A stretch of 54,877 bases of DNA, taken from positions 1-54,877 of the forward strand of contig NXFV01000418.1 of NCBI GenBank assembly GCA_002803225.1, read 5' to 3'. Origin of the DNA: Gamarada debralockiae (Eukaryota > Ascomycota > Leotiomycetes > Helotiales > Hyphodiscaceae). The position numbers and the translations under genes were made by a program. This document shows positions 1 through 11,110 of the stretch, one piece after another; the stretch's first letter is position 1; the number at the start of each line of letters is the position of its first letter. The notes under the pieces were generated by a model. It searched no databases and was not told the origin of the DNA. It saw only the letters and a program-made list of their open reading frames with translations.

Positions 1-177
1 TTGCTTAAAGTTCCATGATTGTACTGTTCTGACCATTTGTTGCTTTGCCTGATTGTTCAATGTTGAGGGCAGTGAGGGATGGAATTGGGGTCATTTTCGG
101 ACATTGAGATACACTGGAGATGGTGTTCGTCGCTCATCCAAGTGGGTGCCAATATTTCAATTCAAAATATTTTTCAT

Positions 178-580
178 TTATAGCTTGACATTTCCCACCC
201 CCTCGCAGGCAAGTCCTACCTCTCCCAGATGAGTTCCTCTCCATCTCGCTCGCGATATTGCAACATCACTATGAACATAATGCCATGGACTTTCCATATC
301 ACTCTCATTGAGCCAGCGCTCCATCCGTTCACTCGAGGTTTTCTTGTCGTGGTGATTAATTTGTTGTCGTTCAAGCGTGGACTTTGATAACTGATGAGTG
401 AGTTGAGAGACGGCTTGAGAGCTGTACTGTACCAAGTTTGGAGTTAGTTTTTGAGAAGTTAAAGGAAGGAAGGAAGGCGTGAGGCAGAAAACTTGACCAT
501 ACCTTTAGTTTTGCGGTAGCGGAAGTTGGAGATGCTATTGGGTTGCTGTGTGCGCTTGCAGTGATCTTAGATGGCGGCAT
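178..580 (-). CDS. Small spliced hypothetical protein (108 aa)
   Basis: I do not recognise this protein. Seen: an ATG at 580 opens a 26-codon exon (503-580). It ends at a GTATGG donor and is followed by a 76-nt intron (427-502) with a CTAAC-like branch and a TACAG acceptor. The second exon (178-426) continues in phase 0 for 82 codons to a stop. The product is hydrophilic and rich in Ser, Gln, His and Glu. It has no signal peptide or membrane segment, and the C-terminal half carries Trp residues (ERMERWLNES, MESPWHYVH, RARWRGTH). The clean splice sites and preserved phase are the main argument that it is a gene. It lies close to the window edge, so no operon-like context can be read. It could be a lineage-specific orphan or the remnant of a longer gene. 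Confidence 0.5.
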
Positions 581-1600
581 GCTGATAATTTGAAGTGATA
601 AGGTCGATCAATATCGAAGGGGCAGTCTTCAAATGAAGCCTCCAAGCGGTGACATTTAAATTTCTTCGAGTCCAGAAGACCACATATATGGTACTTTCAG
701 CGATTGCAAGTTGGCTACAGCAGCTGCCATATCGATCATTCGCAGACATTGTTCCGAAGCGCAATTTTGAGACATCGAAGCGGAAACGGTTGATATTGAC
801 ATGCACGGCAAGTTTATCTTTGAGTGGATCCAAATATTCCATTCGCCAATATATTATCTGCACTCGTTATATTTGACATAGTGTGTGGGATGCATCACCA
901 AGGCGAGGCTCTTACCTCCCGTTGGCAACATGGAAGGCTCAATTCTGTAGGCTGATACCAGTAGCGGATGCACACTTCTGACAAGTCATCAGACCAATGA
1001 AACCAAGTGTAGATGATAAACACATTTAATTGGCTCACTTCTCTGAACCGCACGGTGGACAATTTGGGCAAGCCACTCGAATGCAGGGAAATTCTGTGCA
1101 CTGGTCTCCGATCAGCGTCATTCATCACCAGAAACACTGGCGGTCCTATCACCGGATTTTGAAGATCCATTGACTACTGAGGTCTTTCCGACTCTGCGTT
1201 ATTGGTAAGGCTGTGCATGCAGGGAAACTTTAGTATCCGCACAAATTCACAATAGATGAAGAAGGTTGGGGTACTGAAGTAACCTTGACTCGATCTCGCG
1301 CAGGATTGAATCCTTGATTTGCCTCCTCGAATCAATGCTCTGTGTTGGCGTGATAGGTCCAAACTATCGCTCTCAAACGCCCTGAGCTATGCACGGCAAT
1401 TTGATCTGGTCCAATCGCTAATCAACCCGCATTGCGGGGTGAATGGGGGACAACTCACAAAATGTTAATGTGGATTTCCTCCTTCCCTTTCCACTTCAAC
1501 AAATTCGCTTTTACTCCAGTCCATGTCCTGGAGTTGGTTATCTCCACTGTAGACAAAGTCTTGCCATGGGCGCTTGACATGGACACAAGTGTGTACAAAG
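581..1600. other. Gene-free stretch before the Clr5-TPR gene
   Basis: Only short open frames are present on both strands. One minus-strand frame at 895-1170 has slightly protein-like composition, but it has no recognisable motif, and no splice partner I could defend. The 3' part presumably holds the promoter of the downstream Clr5-TPR gene. I see no repeat or RNA gene here. Confidence 0.4.
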
Positions 1601-3787
1601 ATGCCCATGGAAACAGTCTCAGCCTTGCCCCTCGCCTTACCGACATCCCCGCTATTTTCCAAGGCGATCCTCAATAAAACGCCGTTTCAGAGCAGTTCAC
1701 TATTCGTTCAACTCTCTTACACGATTGGGAAACGATGCCAGCCTTCGAAAGATCTATGGGAGGATTTGAAGCCATTTATTCGACAAGTGTACATGGAGGA
1801 GAATCAAACTCTGCAGCAGCTTGCCGAGTGTCTTCGAGACGAGCATGACTTCTTTCCAACGTAGGATCTACGAATTCTCCTATTTTCACTTTCGAAACAC
1901 TGACACCTCCCAAGAGATAAACAATTGACGAAGCGACTTCATGACTGGGGTTTCAGGAAAAATGTCAGCAGGAAGGAGAGATCTATCACCGAAAAACTCG
2001 ATTGCAGCACATACGAGCCTCGAATCAAAACACCGACGAAAAAGGCCCCTCGAGAGAACCCCAAACGTTTGAAGAAAGAAATGAAAAGACTGGCAGATGC
2101 GAAGGCCGCTGCAAACTCGCCGTCGCCTGTGCTCTGGCCTTCTCCAACTTCGTCTGCGACGCCCGAATCTCAGTCTTTTGATCTAGGTGATGAGGTCGAG
2201 GACCTTCAATCGTTGCGGGAATGGGAAGATGAGAAGTACTGGGAGTTTAACCGCTCTCCGTTTGAGTCACTGTTGTTTCGGCTCTTCGCCGTAATAAAAA
2301 TCCAACCTCCAGACGACATTTCAAAGCTTCATCTCCAACCCTCAGATTTCGGCACCAAGGTGAAGAGACGGTACCTCTCAACAACAGACATTATAAAGCT
2401 CACAAACGGTGACCTCTCCAACGAGCCTTACTTGGAGCAAACTCAACAAAGCCCAGGTTCGACCTTCGAAATTAATGACAAATGCAAAGGAAACTCCCCA
2501 TTGAAAATTCCTGATATGGATATCTTATTTCCCTCCGACATTCAAGTCGCCCCAAACCCATTCATGGAGCTGTACCCCTTCCCAACATCTTCAGTCAAAG
2601 CAACCCGGACCGACTCAACGTGCAAATCCCGATTTGTGACCTGTCAAAATGAGGTAGCAGAGTACAAAGATAAGTTCACAAAACTTGGACGGCTTTGCCC
2701 GGAGACACATCCAGCTATGATCAGCATCATGGAGAAACTTGGGTCAGCCTACTATCAACTGGGAAAGGCAAGCCAAGCGGAGCATTGGTATCGATCCGCC
2801 GTCGCCGCGAGGCAACAAATAGATGAAGCCATGTCCTTGGGATTGCTATATGCCTGGCTTGGCGTTATCGATGCCACCAACGCTCAAGGCAGATTCATCG
2901 AGGCCAAGATACTGCATGAAGAGATCCACCCATCAATCCTGAGCGCCGTCGATCCGGATCATTCAATCGTTCAAAAGTCTCTGCAGATCATCGCAATCAT
3001 ATTAGGGAACCTAGGCAACCATGAAGATGCCGAGGAGCATTGTCGCCAGTTAGTTCAGATACGACTAACTACCTTTGGACTACGACATGGGAAAACCATC
3101 GCTGCGCTGCAGCGTCTCTCCAACCCTATCCGACGCCAGGAGAGATACAGAGAGAGCGAAGAGCTGCTTAGTATCATGGTTCAGCTCAGTGATTCAGCAC
3201 CGGGAATGTCAGACCACAGGCGATGCCGCGGTTTGAGCTCTCTTGCCAAAGTCTTGTTCCAGCAAGGGCGCTATAAGGCGAGCGAGACTCTTCATCGCCA
3301 AGCAGCTGAACGGTCGAAGCTCTCATTAGGCGAAGAACATCCTGCCACGATGCAATGCGTGTACCATCTTGCTCGGACTTTGCGTTTTCGAGGAGACCTG
3401 AGGGAGAGCGAGGACCTACTTCGAGAAACCCTTGAGAGACAAACGAAGATTCTCGGCGAATATTCTCCCAGCACTATCGATTCCACGTCGGAGCTAGGAG
3501 AAACCCTTGAAATGGCAGGCCGCTACGACGAGGCTATTGCCATGTATGAGAAGTCATTGCGGGGTTTCTCCATGATCTGGGGCCCTGGCCATGATTATAC
3601 TATCGTTGCTTGTGAGAGCCTTGGCCGATGCTACGAACTCCAATGTCGATACACAGATGCTTTGGCCTTGTACGGACGAACCATTGATGACATCCAAGCA
3701 GCTCATGGGACAAATCACGAGGCAATTGCCGAGATTCATGGCTGGATCCACAGAGCCTGCGAGCTCTGGAGTTCGCAAAATCAGTGA
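1601..3787 (+). CDS. Clr5-domain protein with C-terminal tetratricopeptide repeats
   Basis: Two exons, 1601-1860 and 1915-3787, give about 710 aa. The 54-nt intron (1861-1914, GTAGGA donor, CTGAC branch, CAAG acceptor) splits an N-terminal Clr5 domain. The first half (WEDLKPFIRQVYMEENQTL...HDFFPT) is exon 1, and the second half (DKQLTKRLHDWGFRKN) appears only after splicing in phase. The middle is a Pro/Ser/Lys-rich linker. The C-terminal ~330 residues hold kinesin-light-chain-type TPR units (for example GSAYYQLGKASQAEHWYRSA, ETLEMAGRYDEAIAMYEKSL). Clr5 domains are a fungal family named after a fission yeast heterochromatin/silencing factor. The TPRs suggest protein binding. Function in this organism is inference. 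The start at 1601 is the first in-frame ATG; 1607 is also possible, as is an undetected upstream exon. Confidence 0.85.
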
Positions 3788-3875
3788 CGAAGCGCACACC
3801 TGCGGAGTCTGGCCTTTCCTTTCTTCTCCTCTTGTTAGGATATCTAGCTGGATGTCAACAGTACTACACTTGTCA

Positions 3876-4360
3876 GCAGCAATGCGATTCGTTTTCCTTC
3901 TGATCGCATATTTCTATATTTGATAGCAGCAATGCCGCACGTTTCCATGCGTTTCAGTGGGTTTATACATAGTCAATGGCAGCAATGCCTCATGTCTTTA
4001 GTAGAAAAGAGCGACACTATATTCCTGGCAGCAATGCCATATGTTTTCATTTTCAAGACGGGTCCAGTCCTTTGCAGCAATACAGCAAAAGAGTTTATGT
4101 TTCGGGTGTCTCTTATATGGGCTACATAGCAGCAATGCGGGTTAATCTTAGTTTTCGTATGTTTCAATTAGGTTGAAGCAGCAATGCGGATTTTCTTTGG
4201 TGGGATTCAACATCTCTGCGAGGGGTTTGGGCAATATTGAATTTCCGGGTGGATTCAACACCTCTACATGAAATGGAGAGAATGCATGATTTCGTTTCCT
4301 TCAGTAATCTTATATGGAACTCAAGCGTCTATAGTTAGCTACAGCAATTCGATTTCTGCG
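3876..4360. repeat. Degenerate ~50-bp tandem repeat with GCAGCAATGC core
   Basis: The 10-mer GCAGCAATGC occurs at 3876, 3926, 3979, 4028, 4129 and 4178, with one variant (GCAGCAATAC) at 4074. Successive spacing is 46-55 bp. Flanking bases are also weakly shared (a following ATGTTTC/CGTTTCC-like block). Further eroded units seem to continue: GATTCAACAYCTCT at about 4204 and 4252, AATGCATGATTTCG at about 4283 and ACAGCAATTCGATTTC at about 4341. The array starts 89 bp after the Clr5-TPR stop codon, so it may be transcribed as its 3' UTR. It encodes no consistent peptide repeat in any frame. Confidence 0.75.
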
Positions 4361-4543
4361 CTTTAGACTCAACACCTTTCCAGTCTCATAAGGTTTCCTC
4401 AAAACTCGGCAAGGTTCTTTGACGTGCACATTCTCTCAAGAGGGTCATTTTAGCCAGTAGCCGGAACTGATATATTGATCTATTAAAATCTCACTTCAGA
4501 CTCAATCACAGCCCACAGCAAATTCACTTCAAAAGTCAACTGA

Positions 4544-5386
4544 CTACAGCAACAATATTCCCAGTCCTACAACAACCACCATCTGCACCGGCATCCACCA
4601 CCCAGCTCCCACACCCACAGCCGCAGCACCACTCTTCTTGGTGGTCGTCGCATTCGTGGCACTCGAGCTCAGCGTTCCTTTCTCGGAATCACTCTCATTG
4701 AGAGCTGCACACGCAGCCATGAACGTCGCATTCCCCTGCAAAGCACTCAATTTCATCTGCGCCACCATCCCCTTCGCCTGGATTTCCGCAACCTTTGTCT
4801 CATTCCCCTTCGTAATTTGCTCCAATTTCGTCTGGTTGTTCGCCACTTTAACGAACTTCATCAACCCATCCATGAACCGGCACTCGTCTTTCTGCATCAC
4901 AGCTGGACAAGCAGCCTGAAGTGTCGAGTTCGATTGAAGCACCTGAAGCTTATTTGCCGCATCCGAAGCTTTCAACTCGATGTCTGCGATCTTGGTGGCG
5001 TTGTTCTTAGTTGCTGATGCGACGGCCGTCATGTTTGCTGCGAATGTGACGAATTTCTGGAGGTGGAAGGTCTCCTGGCACATGTCGTCTTCGGCCTCTT
5101 GAGCGAAGACCACTTGACAGTCTGACATCAAGGTAGAGTTTGAGGTCAAAGCTTGGAGCTTGACCGAGGCGGAGGAAGCTTTGGCCTGGATTTCGGCGAT
5201 TTTGGTGGCATTTTCTTTCGTTATCTTGTCGAGAGTTGTCGTGTTGGATGCGAATGATACGAATTTGGAGAGGGAGGTGATTTCTTTGCACTGATCGGTC
5301 TCGGACAGCGCTTTGGTGGAGTTTCCCTTGGCGGCGACGGAGGCGAGGAGAAGGGAGAGGACTAGGGGAAGGACGCGGAGCTGCAT
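4544..5386 (-). CDS. GPI-type cell-wall protein with three Cys-bracketed repeats
   Basis: A single-exon gene of 280 aa starting at the ATG at 5386; an upstream in-frame TTG was not used. Seen: a signal peptide (MQLRVLPLVLSLLLASVAA), then three diverged repeats of about 60 residues. Each runs from a Cys through a block like LxKFVxxAxNxTxL and NxTKxAEIxxKA to NSTLxxxC. The body carries many N-glycosylation sequons (NxT/S). The C-terminus has a Ser/Thr/Asn stretch, a small-residue run suited to a GPI omega site (SGAAAVG) and a hydrophobic tail (VVVVGLGILLL). Together these indicate a secreted GPI-anchored surface or wall protein. I do not recognise a named family. The repeats probably arose by internal duplication. 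Confidence 0.8.
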   Translation of the reverse strand: MQLRVLPLVLSLLLASVAAKGNSTKALSETDQCKEITSLSKFVSFASNTTTLDKITKENATKIAEIQAKASSASVKLQALTSNSTLMSDCQVVFAQEAEDDMCQETFHLQKFVTFAANMTAVASATKNNATKIADIELKASDAANKLQVLQSNSTLQAACPAVMQKDECRFMDGLMKFVKVANNQTKLEQITKGNETKVAEIQAKGMVAQMKLSALQGNATFMAACAALNESDSEKGTLSSSATNATTTKKSGAAAVGVGAGWWMPVQMVVVVGLGILLL

Positions 5387-7230
5387 GTTCAATTCCTTGA
5401 GTGGACGTTGCAGGGGAAGATTAAGTAAACGGACCAGCCGGATGGAAAGGAATGAATAAACGAATTAACTGAATAGGACTGAAGAAGGAAAGAGTATGAG
5501 ATGCTAAGAAAGATAACTTTAAGGAACACACTTGCGTTTATATGTCACTGTTCACATCCTGAGGTCAAACCCCAACACCAGTGGTTTCAGATGCCAAGCA
5601 TTCTCGAAAGCGCAAGGCCTTTCTCCAAATACTGAGCCAGTTCAGGCACCTCTCACGTTTCTCCTGACTTCAGGACGAAGAGAAAAGGTATGCATGTTAG
5701 CCAAATTTATGCGACCTATCAGCAGTCTACAAAGTTTGTTTCTGCAACTGAATCCTATCAAGAAGAGCCTCATCGAAGACACCCAAGTGACCACAAGACA
5801 CCAGTGACATCCGCCTCCGTTTCGCTGACGAGTCCCAAAACTCTCCATTGGACTCTCCCTAAATACCTTCTAACCTCAACATCAAAGCTTGATTCAAGAG
5901 CCAAGACACTGCATTCCTCTCACCAATGTGATTCGACCGTTTGTCAACAATGTCAGTGCGTAGTTTCCACGTGGGGGATTTGCGAAACTCAGGCGAGGTC
6001 GCAGATCTGCCGCTTTTGCCCCCCACACCGCCACTCCCGGGACGGATCACTTTGCTTTTTCCACCTCGTTAAGTTTTGGGCCCGGATGTTTGGGAAGTGC
6101 ACTACCGGTAATAGATGAAGCGGAGACGGTATTTAAATCGCAGGGATTTGGAGGTCGCTTAAGGTTCGTTGGGATTGGAAGGCGTTTCGCTCAAGGCTCA
6201 GAAGAGGCTCAAAACCAAGCTCCTTGACCGTTACGCCAAACTCCACCTCTAGTCCATAGCCCCACCCCACCTGCTACCTCCCACTCCCAAAGAACGAAAA
6301 AGAACACTTTTCAAATTAAGGAATTTACCCAGAGAAAAATCACCCCAGAAATCAACCACCAATCACAATTTTCTTCCAACCAAAAAAACCCACCAACTCC
6401 TCAACATCGCGTTCATCAAAGCCACCCTTTCCTCCACGGCATTTACCAAGTCACCTAAGGTCACACAACCACATCCACCTTTTTTCTTTCATACGGGATG
6501 GCGGGAATAGCGCTTAGCGGTTTGCATTCCTTTATTCGATGTCTTTGAAGTGAATTTGAAGATTTGGACCTCTGTGCTGAGGTGGCTGGGATGTGAGTGG
6601 GGATTGGCTGAGCTTTCAGATTTTATTGAAACCCAAGACTGTCCACCAGTCCTCACACTGAAATCCTTGGTGTTGTGATCTCCTGGTAGACATTCGCCCC
6701 TTTTCATCCGACGACCGCACGAGACGCCCACGCGATGTGGATACGCATAGTCTCTTCAGCTACATATACTAAAGATGATCCCGCAGGAGTATAATCATCA
6801 ACTGTACTTATGTTTGTCAATGTGCAAATCCATGCTCTGTCTGCATCATAACTATGCTACACGAATGATTCCAATCCCATGCTCCCATCGCTTTCTTTGC
6901 TCGCGTTGCTCGCACAATTCGTACAGTATGCCACCAACGCCATTGCTCAATTGATTGAATTGAGTCTCGATATCCACCTTTCCATACTCCATATTTCCAT
7001 GTGCGCCAGTGATGCTTTGCTTTCTTCAAAAGACCAGTCCATCCATCCATAACCATGCCTTTCTTATGCTGCCATCCTTCCCACCATCATGTAGCCCACC
7101 CCCTACCTTTCATAATGTCGACCACCCTATGCGAATTGCGAATATCGAAAAGTGATTAAAGCCGTCCTCCAGAAAATGCCTCGAAAAGTATGGGCCTACT
7201 CCGATTTTTCTTTTGGGACCAAGGAAATTC
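5387..7230. other. Intergenic region between wall-protein promoter and kinase 3' end
   Basis: No ORF here resembles a known protein. The part next to 5386 should hold the wall-protein promoter, and the part next to 7231 the 3' UTR of the kinase. A TATTTAAAT box at 6130-6138 is followed on the plus strand by about 300 bp of G-poor, C/A/T-rich sequence. That pattern is typical of a fungal core promoter and leader, yet only a 16-codon ORF follows (ATG near 6499). See findings. Confidence 0.4.
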
Positions 7231-10200
7231 TCAACTGTCCATTACAACCTTCTTCGCAGTCTCCGTACTGCGTACACTTGCATCCGTGTCTCGTCTGGCC
7301 ATCGCTGTCGATTCTGGGGCGATCTTCTTCTTGGGCTTGCTTCGTGTCATCGTGAGGCCTTCATCGCTATCCGAGTCATCGTCATCCTCAATCGTAAGTG
7401 CCGTATCGCCATCGCCGTTATAGCCTTCATCCTCAGCGTCAAGAGGAATCGCAATCGTATCGTCATCGGTCGTGCCTCTTAGAGTCTCGGTTTCCTCGCC
7501 AGTGGACTCCTTGGAGAGGAACGGCGGTGTGAGTGTCTCGGGCGTGGTGTCGGAGCTCAAGACCGTCTCGGGTGGTCGCACAGATCCTGGACGTCCGAGG
7601 AATTCGCCTTCGGGGTCTGCAGAGACGGATGAGGCTCCAGATACCAGAGCAGGGAGGGAGGGGACAGAGGGGAAGATCTGCTCTGAAGATCCCAAATTGA
7701 GCGAAGAAATTGGAGACGTGACATCGGATGGAGAAGTCATCTGTGATGCGTATGCGCTCGTAGAGTTGATTGAACTGGACGACCGTGCTCGCTTCGCTTG
7801 CTCTTGCTTAACGAAGATATCATCGTCTGGGGACGGAGGACAATGGTCGGCAGGGACTTCGGGGTGTTGAAGCGTCGACTGATCCTTCTTTCTTTGACTT
7901 GCCTCCGCCTCCAACTTCTTCTTGCGTTCGAGTTGTGCCTGAGCACGTTCAAAAGATTCAGGTGTACTCGCTCCATATTTTCGGGGTAATGGTGTCTTGC
8001 CTTCAGGAGTACGGTTAGCAGTCGAGGGTCGCTCTTCAAGATTCGAAGCTGCGTAGACCGTGTGCATGACATTAGGCGTTGAGGACGATTGGGTCACCTG
8101 GTGAGCCTGGACCATGGAAGGTTGGAAGAACAACGGGGACGCTAGTGGTTTATCGTAAAGAGCGGTCGTAGGACTGACTTCGGCAGATCGTGATGGTCGT
8201 GGATGGTGCAAGAGGGAGGGTTGTTGGAGTGTGCCGGGAGCAACTGCATTGCTCATCCCGATCACTGGCTCTGCATGCTTGTCTTCCGCCTCGAACAATC
8301 CTCGGTCAACCGACTTCGCTCGAAATGTACCCGCCTCCTCAATCTCTGCCAAGAAGCCCCGTCCTCTGCTACTTCCATTCCATGGGTGACCTCCGACTAT
8401 ATTACCAGTGTGATCCGTGAATGGGCCTGGTGAGTTGGGTGCCTCTTCGTGTACTACCGTGGGAGGAGTATTCACAGACCGAGAGTACGAGTGACCCCTG
8501 TGGATGACCGCTTGAATAGACGCGGCCGCCGAGACGGTACGATCTGGCGGACCTGGTCTTGTATCAAAATCTGCCGATGAGCCGGACCCGACACGTTTGG
8601 GGGTAGCTCCTACCGAGGAGGATTGCTGCTGAGCAAATTCAAACGCAAACTTATCTCTACTGATTGACAGGGCTGGACTAGCCGTCAAACTCTGGGCGAG
8701 TGGATGCTCGTATGGTTCTCGGTGCTGCTCGTTAAGGTCGCTGACAGACGCGAAGTAGGATTCATCGCCTCGAAGGCTCGCTCTTCGGCTATCTCGTAAC
8801 ATCGGGGTCAGGGGTGGTTGAGGTAAGTTTTCTGTTCCCGAACTGGTGGCACTGCTAACAGCTCTTCGGCGAGAACCTTCACTCCTCGTCTCACTCCTTG
8901 TAGTATTGATGATCTTGTTGAATCCCTTCTTTACGATGGAACGGGCTCGATCAAGGAACGTGATTGGAACGACAGCAGCCTCCAATTCGCGCTTGTCGAC
9001 CTGGATCCTCCTACCAGCAGTCTTTCGCGAAGGGTCCGAGTCGTCGATCCATCCCAGAATGTTGTCGATACCATGGATGACCCATGGGTGACGTTTGACC
9101 TCCCTCAGCTTGATTCTCTCCGTCGGATCCTTGATCAGCATTCTCCTAAGCAGATCATATAATTCATCGTCAATATCCTCGAACGTGAGTTCTGCATCCT
9201 CTCTATACGGACCAGTCGATGGGCCGATGCGTTTATTTATGCTTGTTGCCGAAGCTGTGTATGAAGGGTCGACAGCCTTCAAGCGTCGTCTAGGAATATA
9301 TACATCATTCTTAGCGATGCATCTGAATAGTTGATATTCATCATCAGCCAAGAATGGAAGGCGCGCAAAGATGATGCAGTAAAGGGTGACACCCAATGAC
9401 CATACATCGATTTGTTCGGTGATCTTGGGTTGCTCGACATCAAGGTCGGTGTAGCAGAGTTCGGGAGCGAAGAAAGCTGGCGTGCCAACGGTTTTTGCCA
9501 GTTCGAGATCATCGTCGAAGTCAGTAGCATCGGCTTCAGAGATGTTCTCTTCGGCCTCGCCTTCTCTGATAGGCCTGCCGAAGTAGGACACTCCAAAATC
9601 CGAGATCTTCACACGATGATCCTTTGTCCACAGCAAATTGGCAGGCTTGATATCTCGGTGAACGATGCCTTCGTAATGAAGATACTCCAATCCAAGAACC
9701 GTGTCTCGGAATGCGGAGCGAGCTTGGTCGAAAGTGAAGCAAGGAACATAAGAGTAGTCTTCCTCGAATATATCATGGGGAATGTCGTCGATTGAAGACA
9801 TGTGCGAGATGATAGAGTCAGCCATGCTTGGTGAGCGACCCCGGTAAGGAGGATCATCGGGGTAGGAGCCATAGTAAGTGCCTTCAAGAGCAGTAGCTGA
9901 ACCGTGGTTGGACGGGATCGATGGCAGAGGGCCAGGAGTTTCATCTTCGTTGTCGCTATTGATTGAAGGAATGTCGAACTCGGTTGGAAGTGGGGTATGG
10001 GCGCGAGAGCTAGCTCGAGAAGGTGCTCGTGATGTGGCTCTTGAGTGAGGTTCAGAAGCCGGTTTGGATTTAAAGGTCGTCGAGCGGTAGGAGTGGGATA
10101 GGTTTTGCGCAGAATCGTGGGTAGCTTGTCGTTCCAGCGGCGTCTCATCAAGATCATCATTGTAATCGCCGTGTTCCAGACTCCAGTAATCGTGTGGTCC

Positions 10201-11110
10201 GTCTCCGGTTTGCAATTTGGAGAGCTTCTCTCGTTGGAAGTCCTTGAGTTGCCGACGTCTTTGCTTCATCATGAAGAATTTCTCCTCTTCACCCGTATCC
10301 TGCTCTCCCCTCTGTTCCCTCTCCACTCTCCGTCGCTCGTAATGACATATTGATTGAACACCCTTCTTGCGCCATACGATCTCTCCAAGCTCCACATGTT
10401 CCAACACCATGTAAATCTTCTTCAGTTCGGGATCATCGATGACTTCGAGGAGACCGACGACATTGGGATGGCGGATCTTCTTCAGGATAGCAATTTCTCT
10501 CTTGACCTTGCCTTCGGGGTCGAAGGTAACCTTCCCTAGTCGGCGCTTCTTGGAGAAACGTTGTATGATCTTGATAGCAACATAATCGCCTGTCTCAAGA
10601 CTCCTTCCCAATTTGACCTTGCCATGAGCACCTCTTCCAATCTCGTTGACGATCTCGTATTGATTTATCAACTTTCGACCGGTAATGAAGTCCTGCTCGA
10701 CTTGTGCCTTATGAGTTCTGAGTTGCAAATGTCAGTATTAATAATGGCGTTTATGACGTAGGAGGGCGATCGTGGAAAATGAAATGGGAGACAGAATCAA
10801 TTACGACGACTGCAAATATTGATTCCAGAGGAGAATTGGTCGTTTGAAGGGGTCGCACGGTTTTCGTTGTCAAGGAAGGCGATCGTGCGAGACATTTGGT
10901 GGGATAGACAAAAATGACGCACACAAAGCGAAGATCGACTTACTCTCGAACTTTATGCATCTGAAGAGGATGGAGAAATGGACTTGAATGAGGTGTGCCA
11001 TCTGAGTGAGGAGGTTGAGGTCGAGATGCTGTCGTTCCTTGAGAGAAGAGGCCAGGACTCGACCCTGGCGTGCTGCTGGCCGTCTTCGATATCGCAGTTG
11101 ATAGATCCAT
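7231..11110 (-). CDS. SNF1-activating-type (CaMKK/LKB1-like) serine/threonine kinase
   Basis: Two exons, 10944-11110 and 7231-10717, are joined across a 226-nt intron (GTAAGT donor, CAACTCAG acceptor). The junction reads KVRE|THKAQVEQ, and the product is about 1217 aa. Kinase landmarks: Gly loop GRGAHGKVKLG (about 83-93), VAIK lysine near 105, HRDIKPANLL near 409, DFGVSYFG near 429 and TVGTPAFFAPE in the activation segment. A ~210-residue charged, Ser-rich insert lies between the hinge region and FTFDQARSAFRDTVLGLEYLH, as in fungal Tos3/Sak1/Ssp1-type kinases. A long disordered tail of about 600 residues follows. By family, it would phosphorylate the SNF1/AMPK activation loop under glucose or energy stress. 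The N-terminal exon (SPFLHPLQMHKVRET) matches the usual start of this family in moulds and had to be recovered by splicing. Confidence 0.9.

Noticed and set aside
3876..4187. CRISPR-like spaced repeats
   Set aside because: The core is only 10 bp, the spacers are related to each other and the genome is eukaryotic; it is a degenerate tandem repeat.
9609..10160. 183-codon frame inside the kinase gene
   Set aside because: It overlaps the kinase coding sequence on the same strand in another frame and has no motif of its own.
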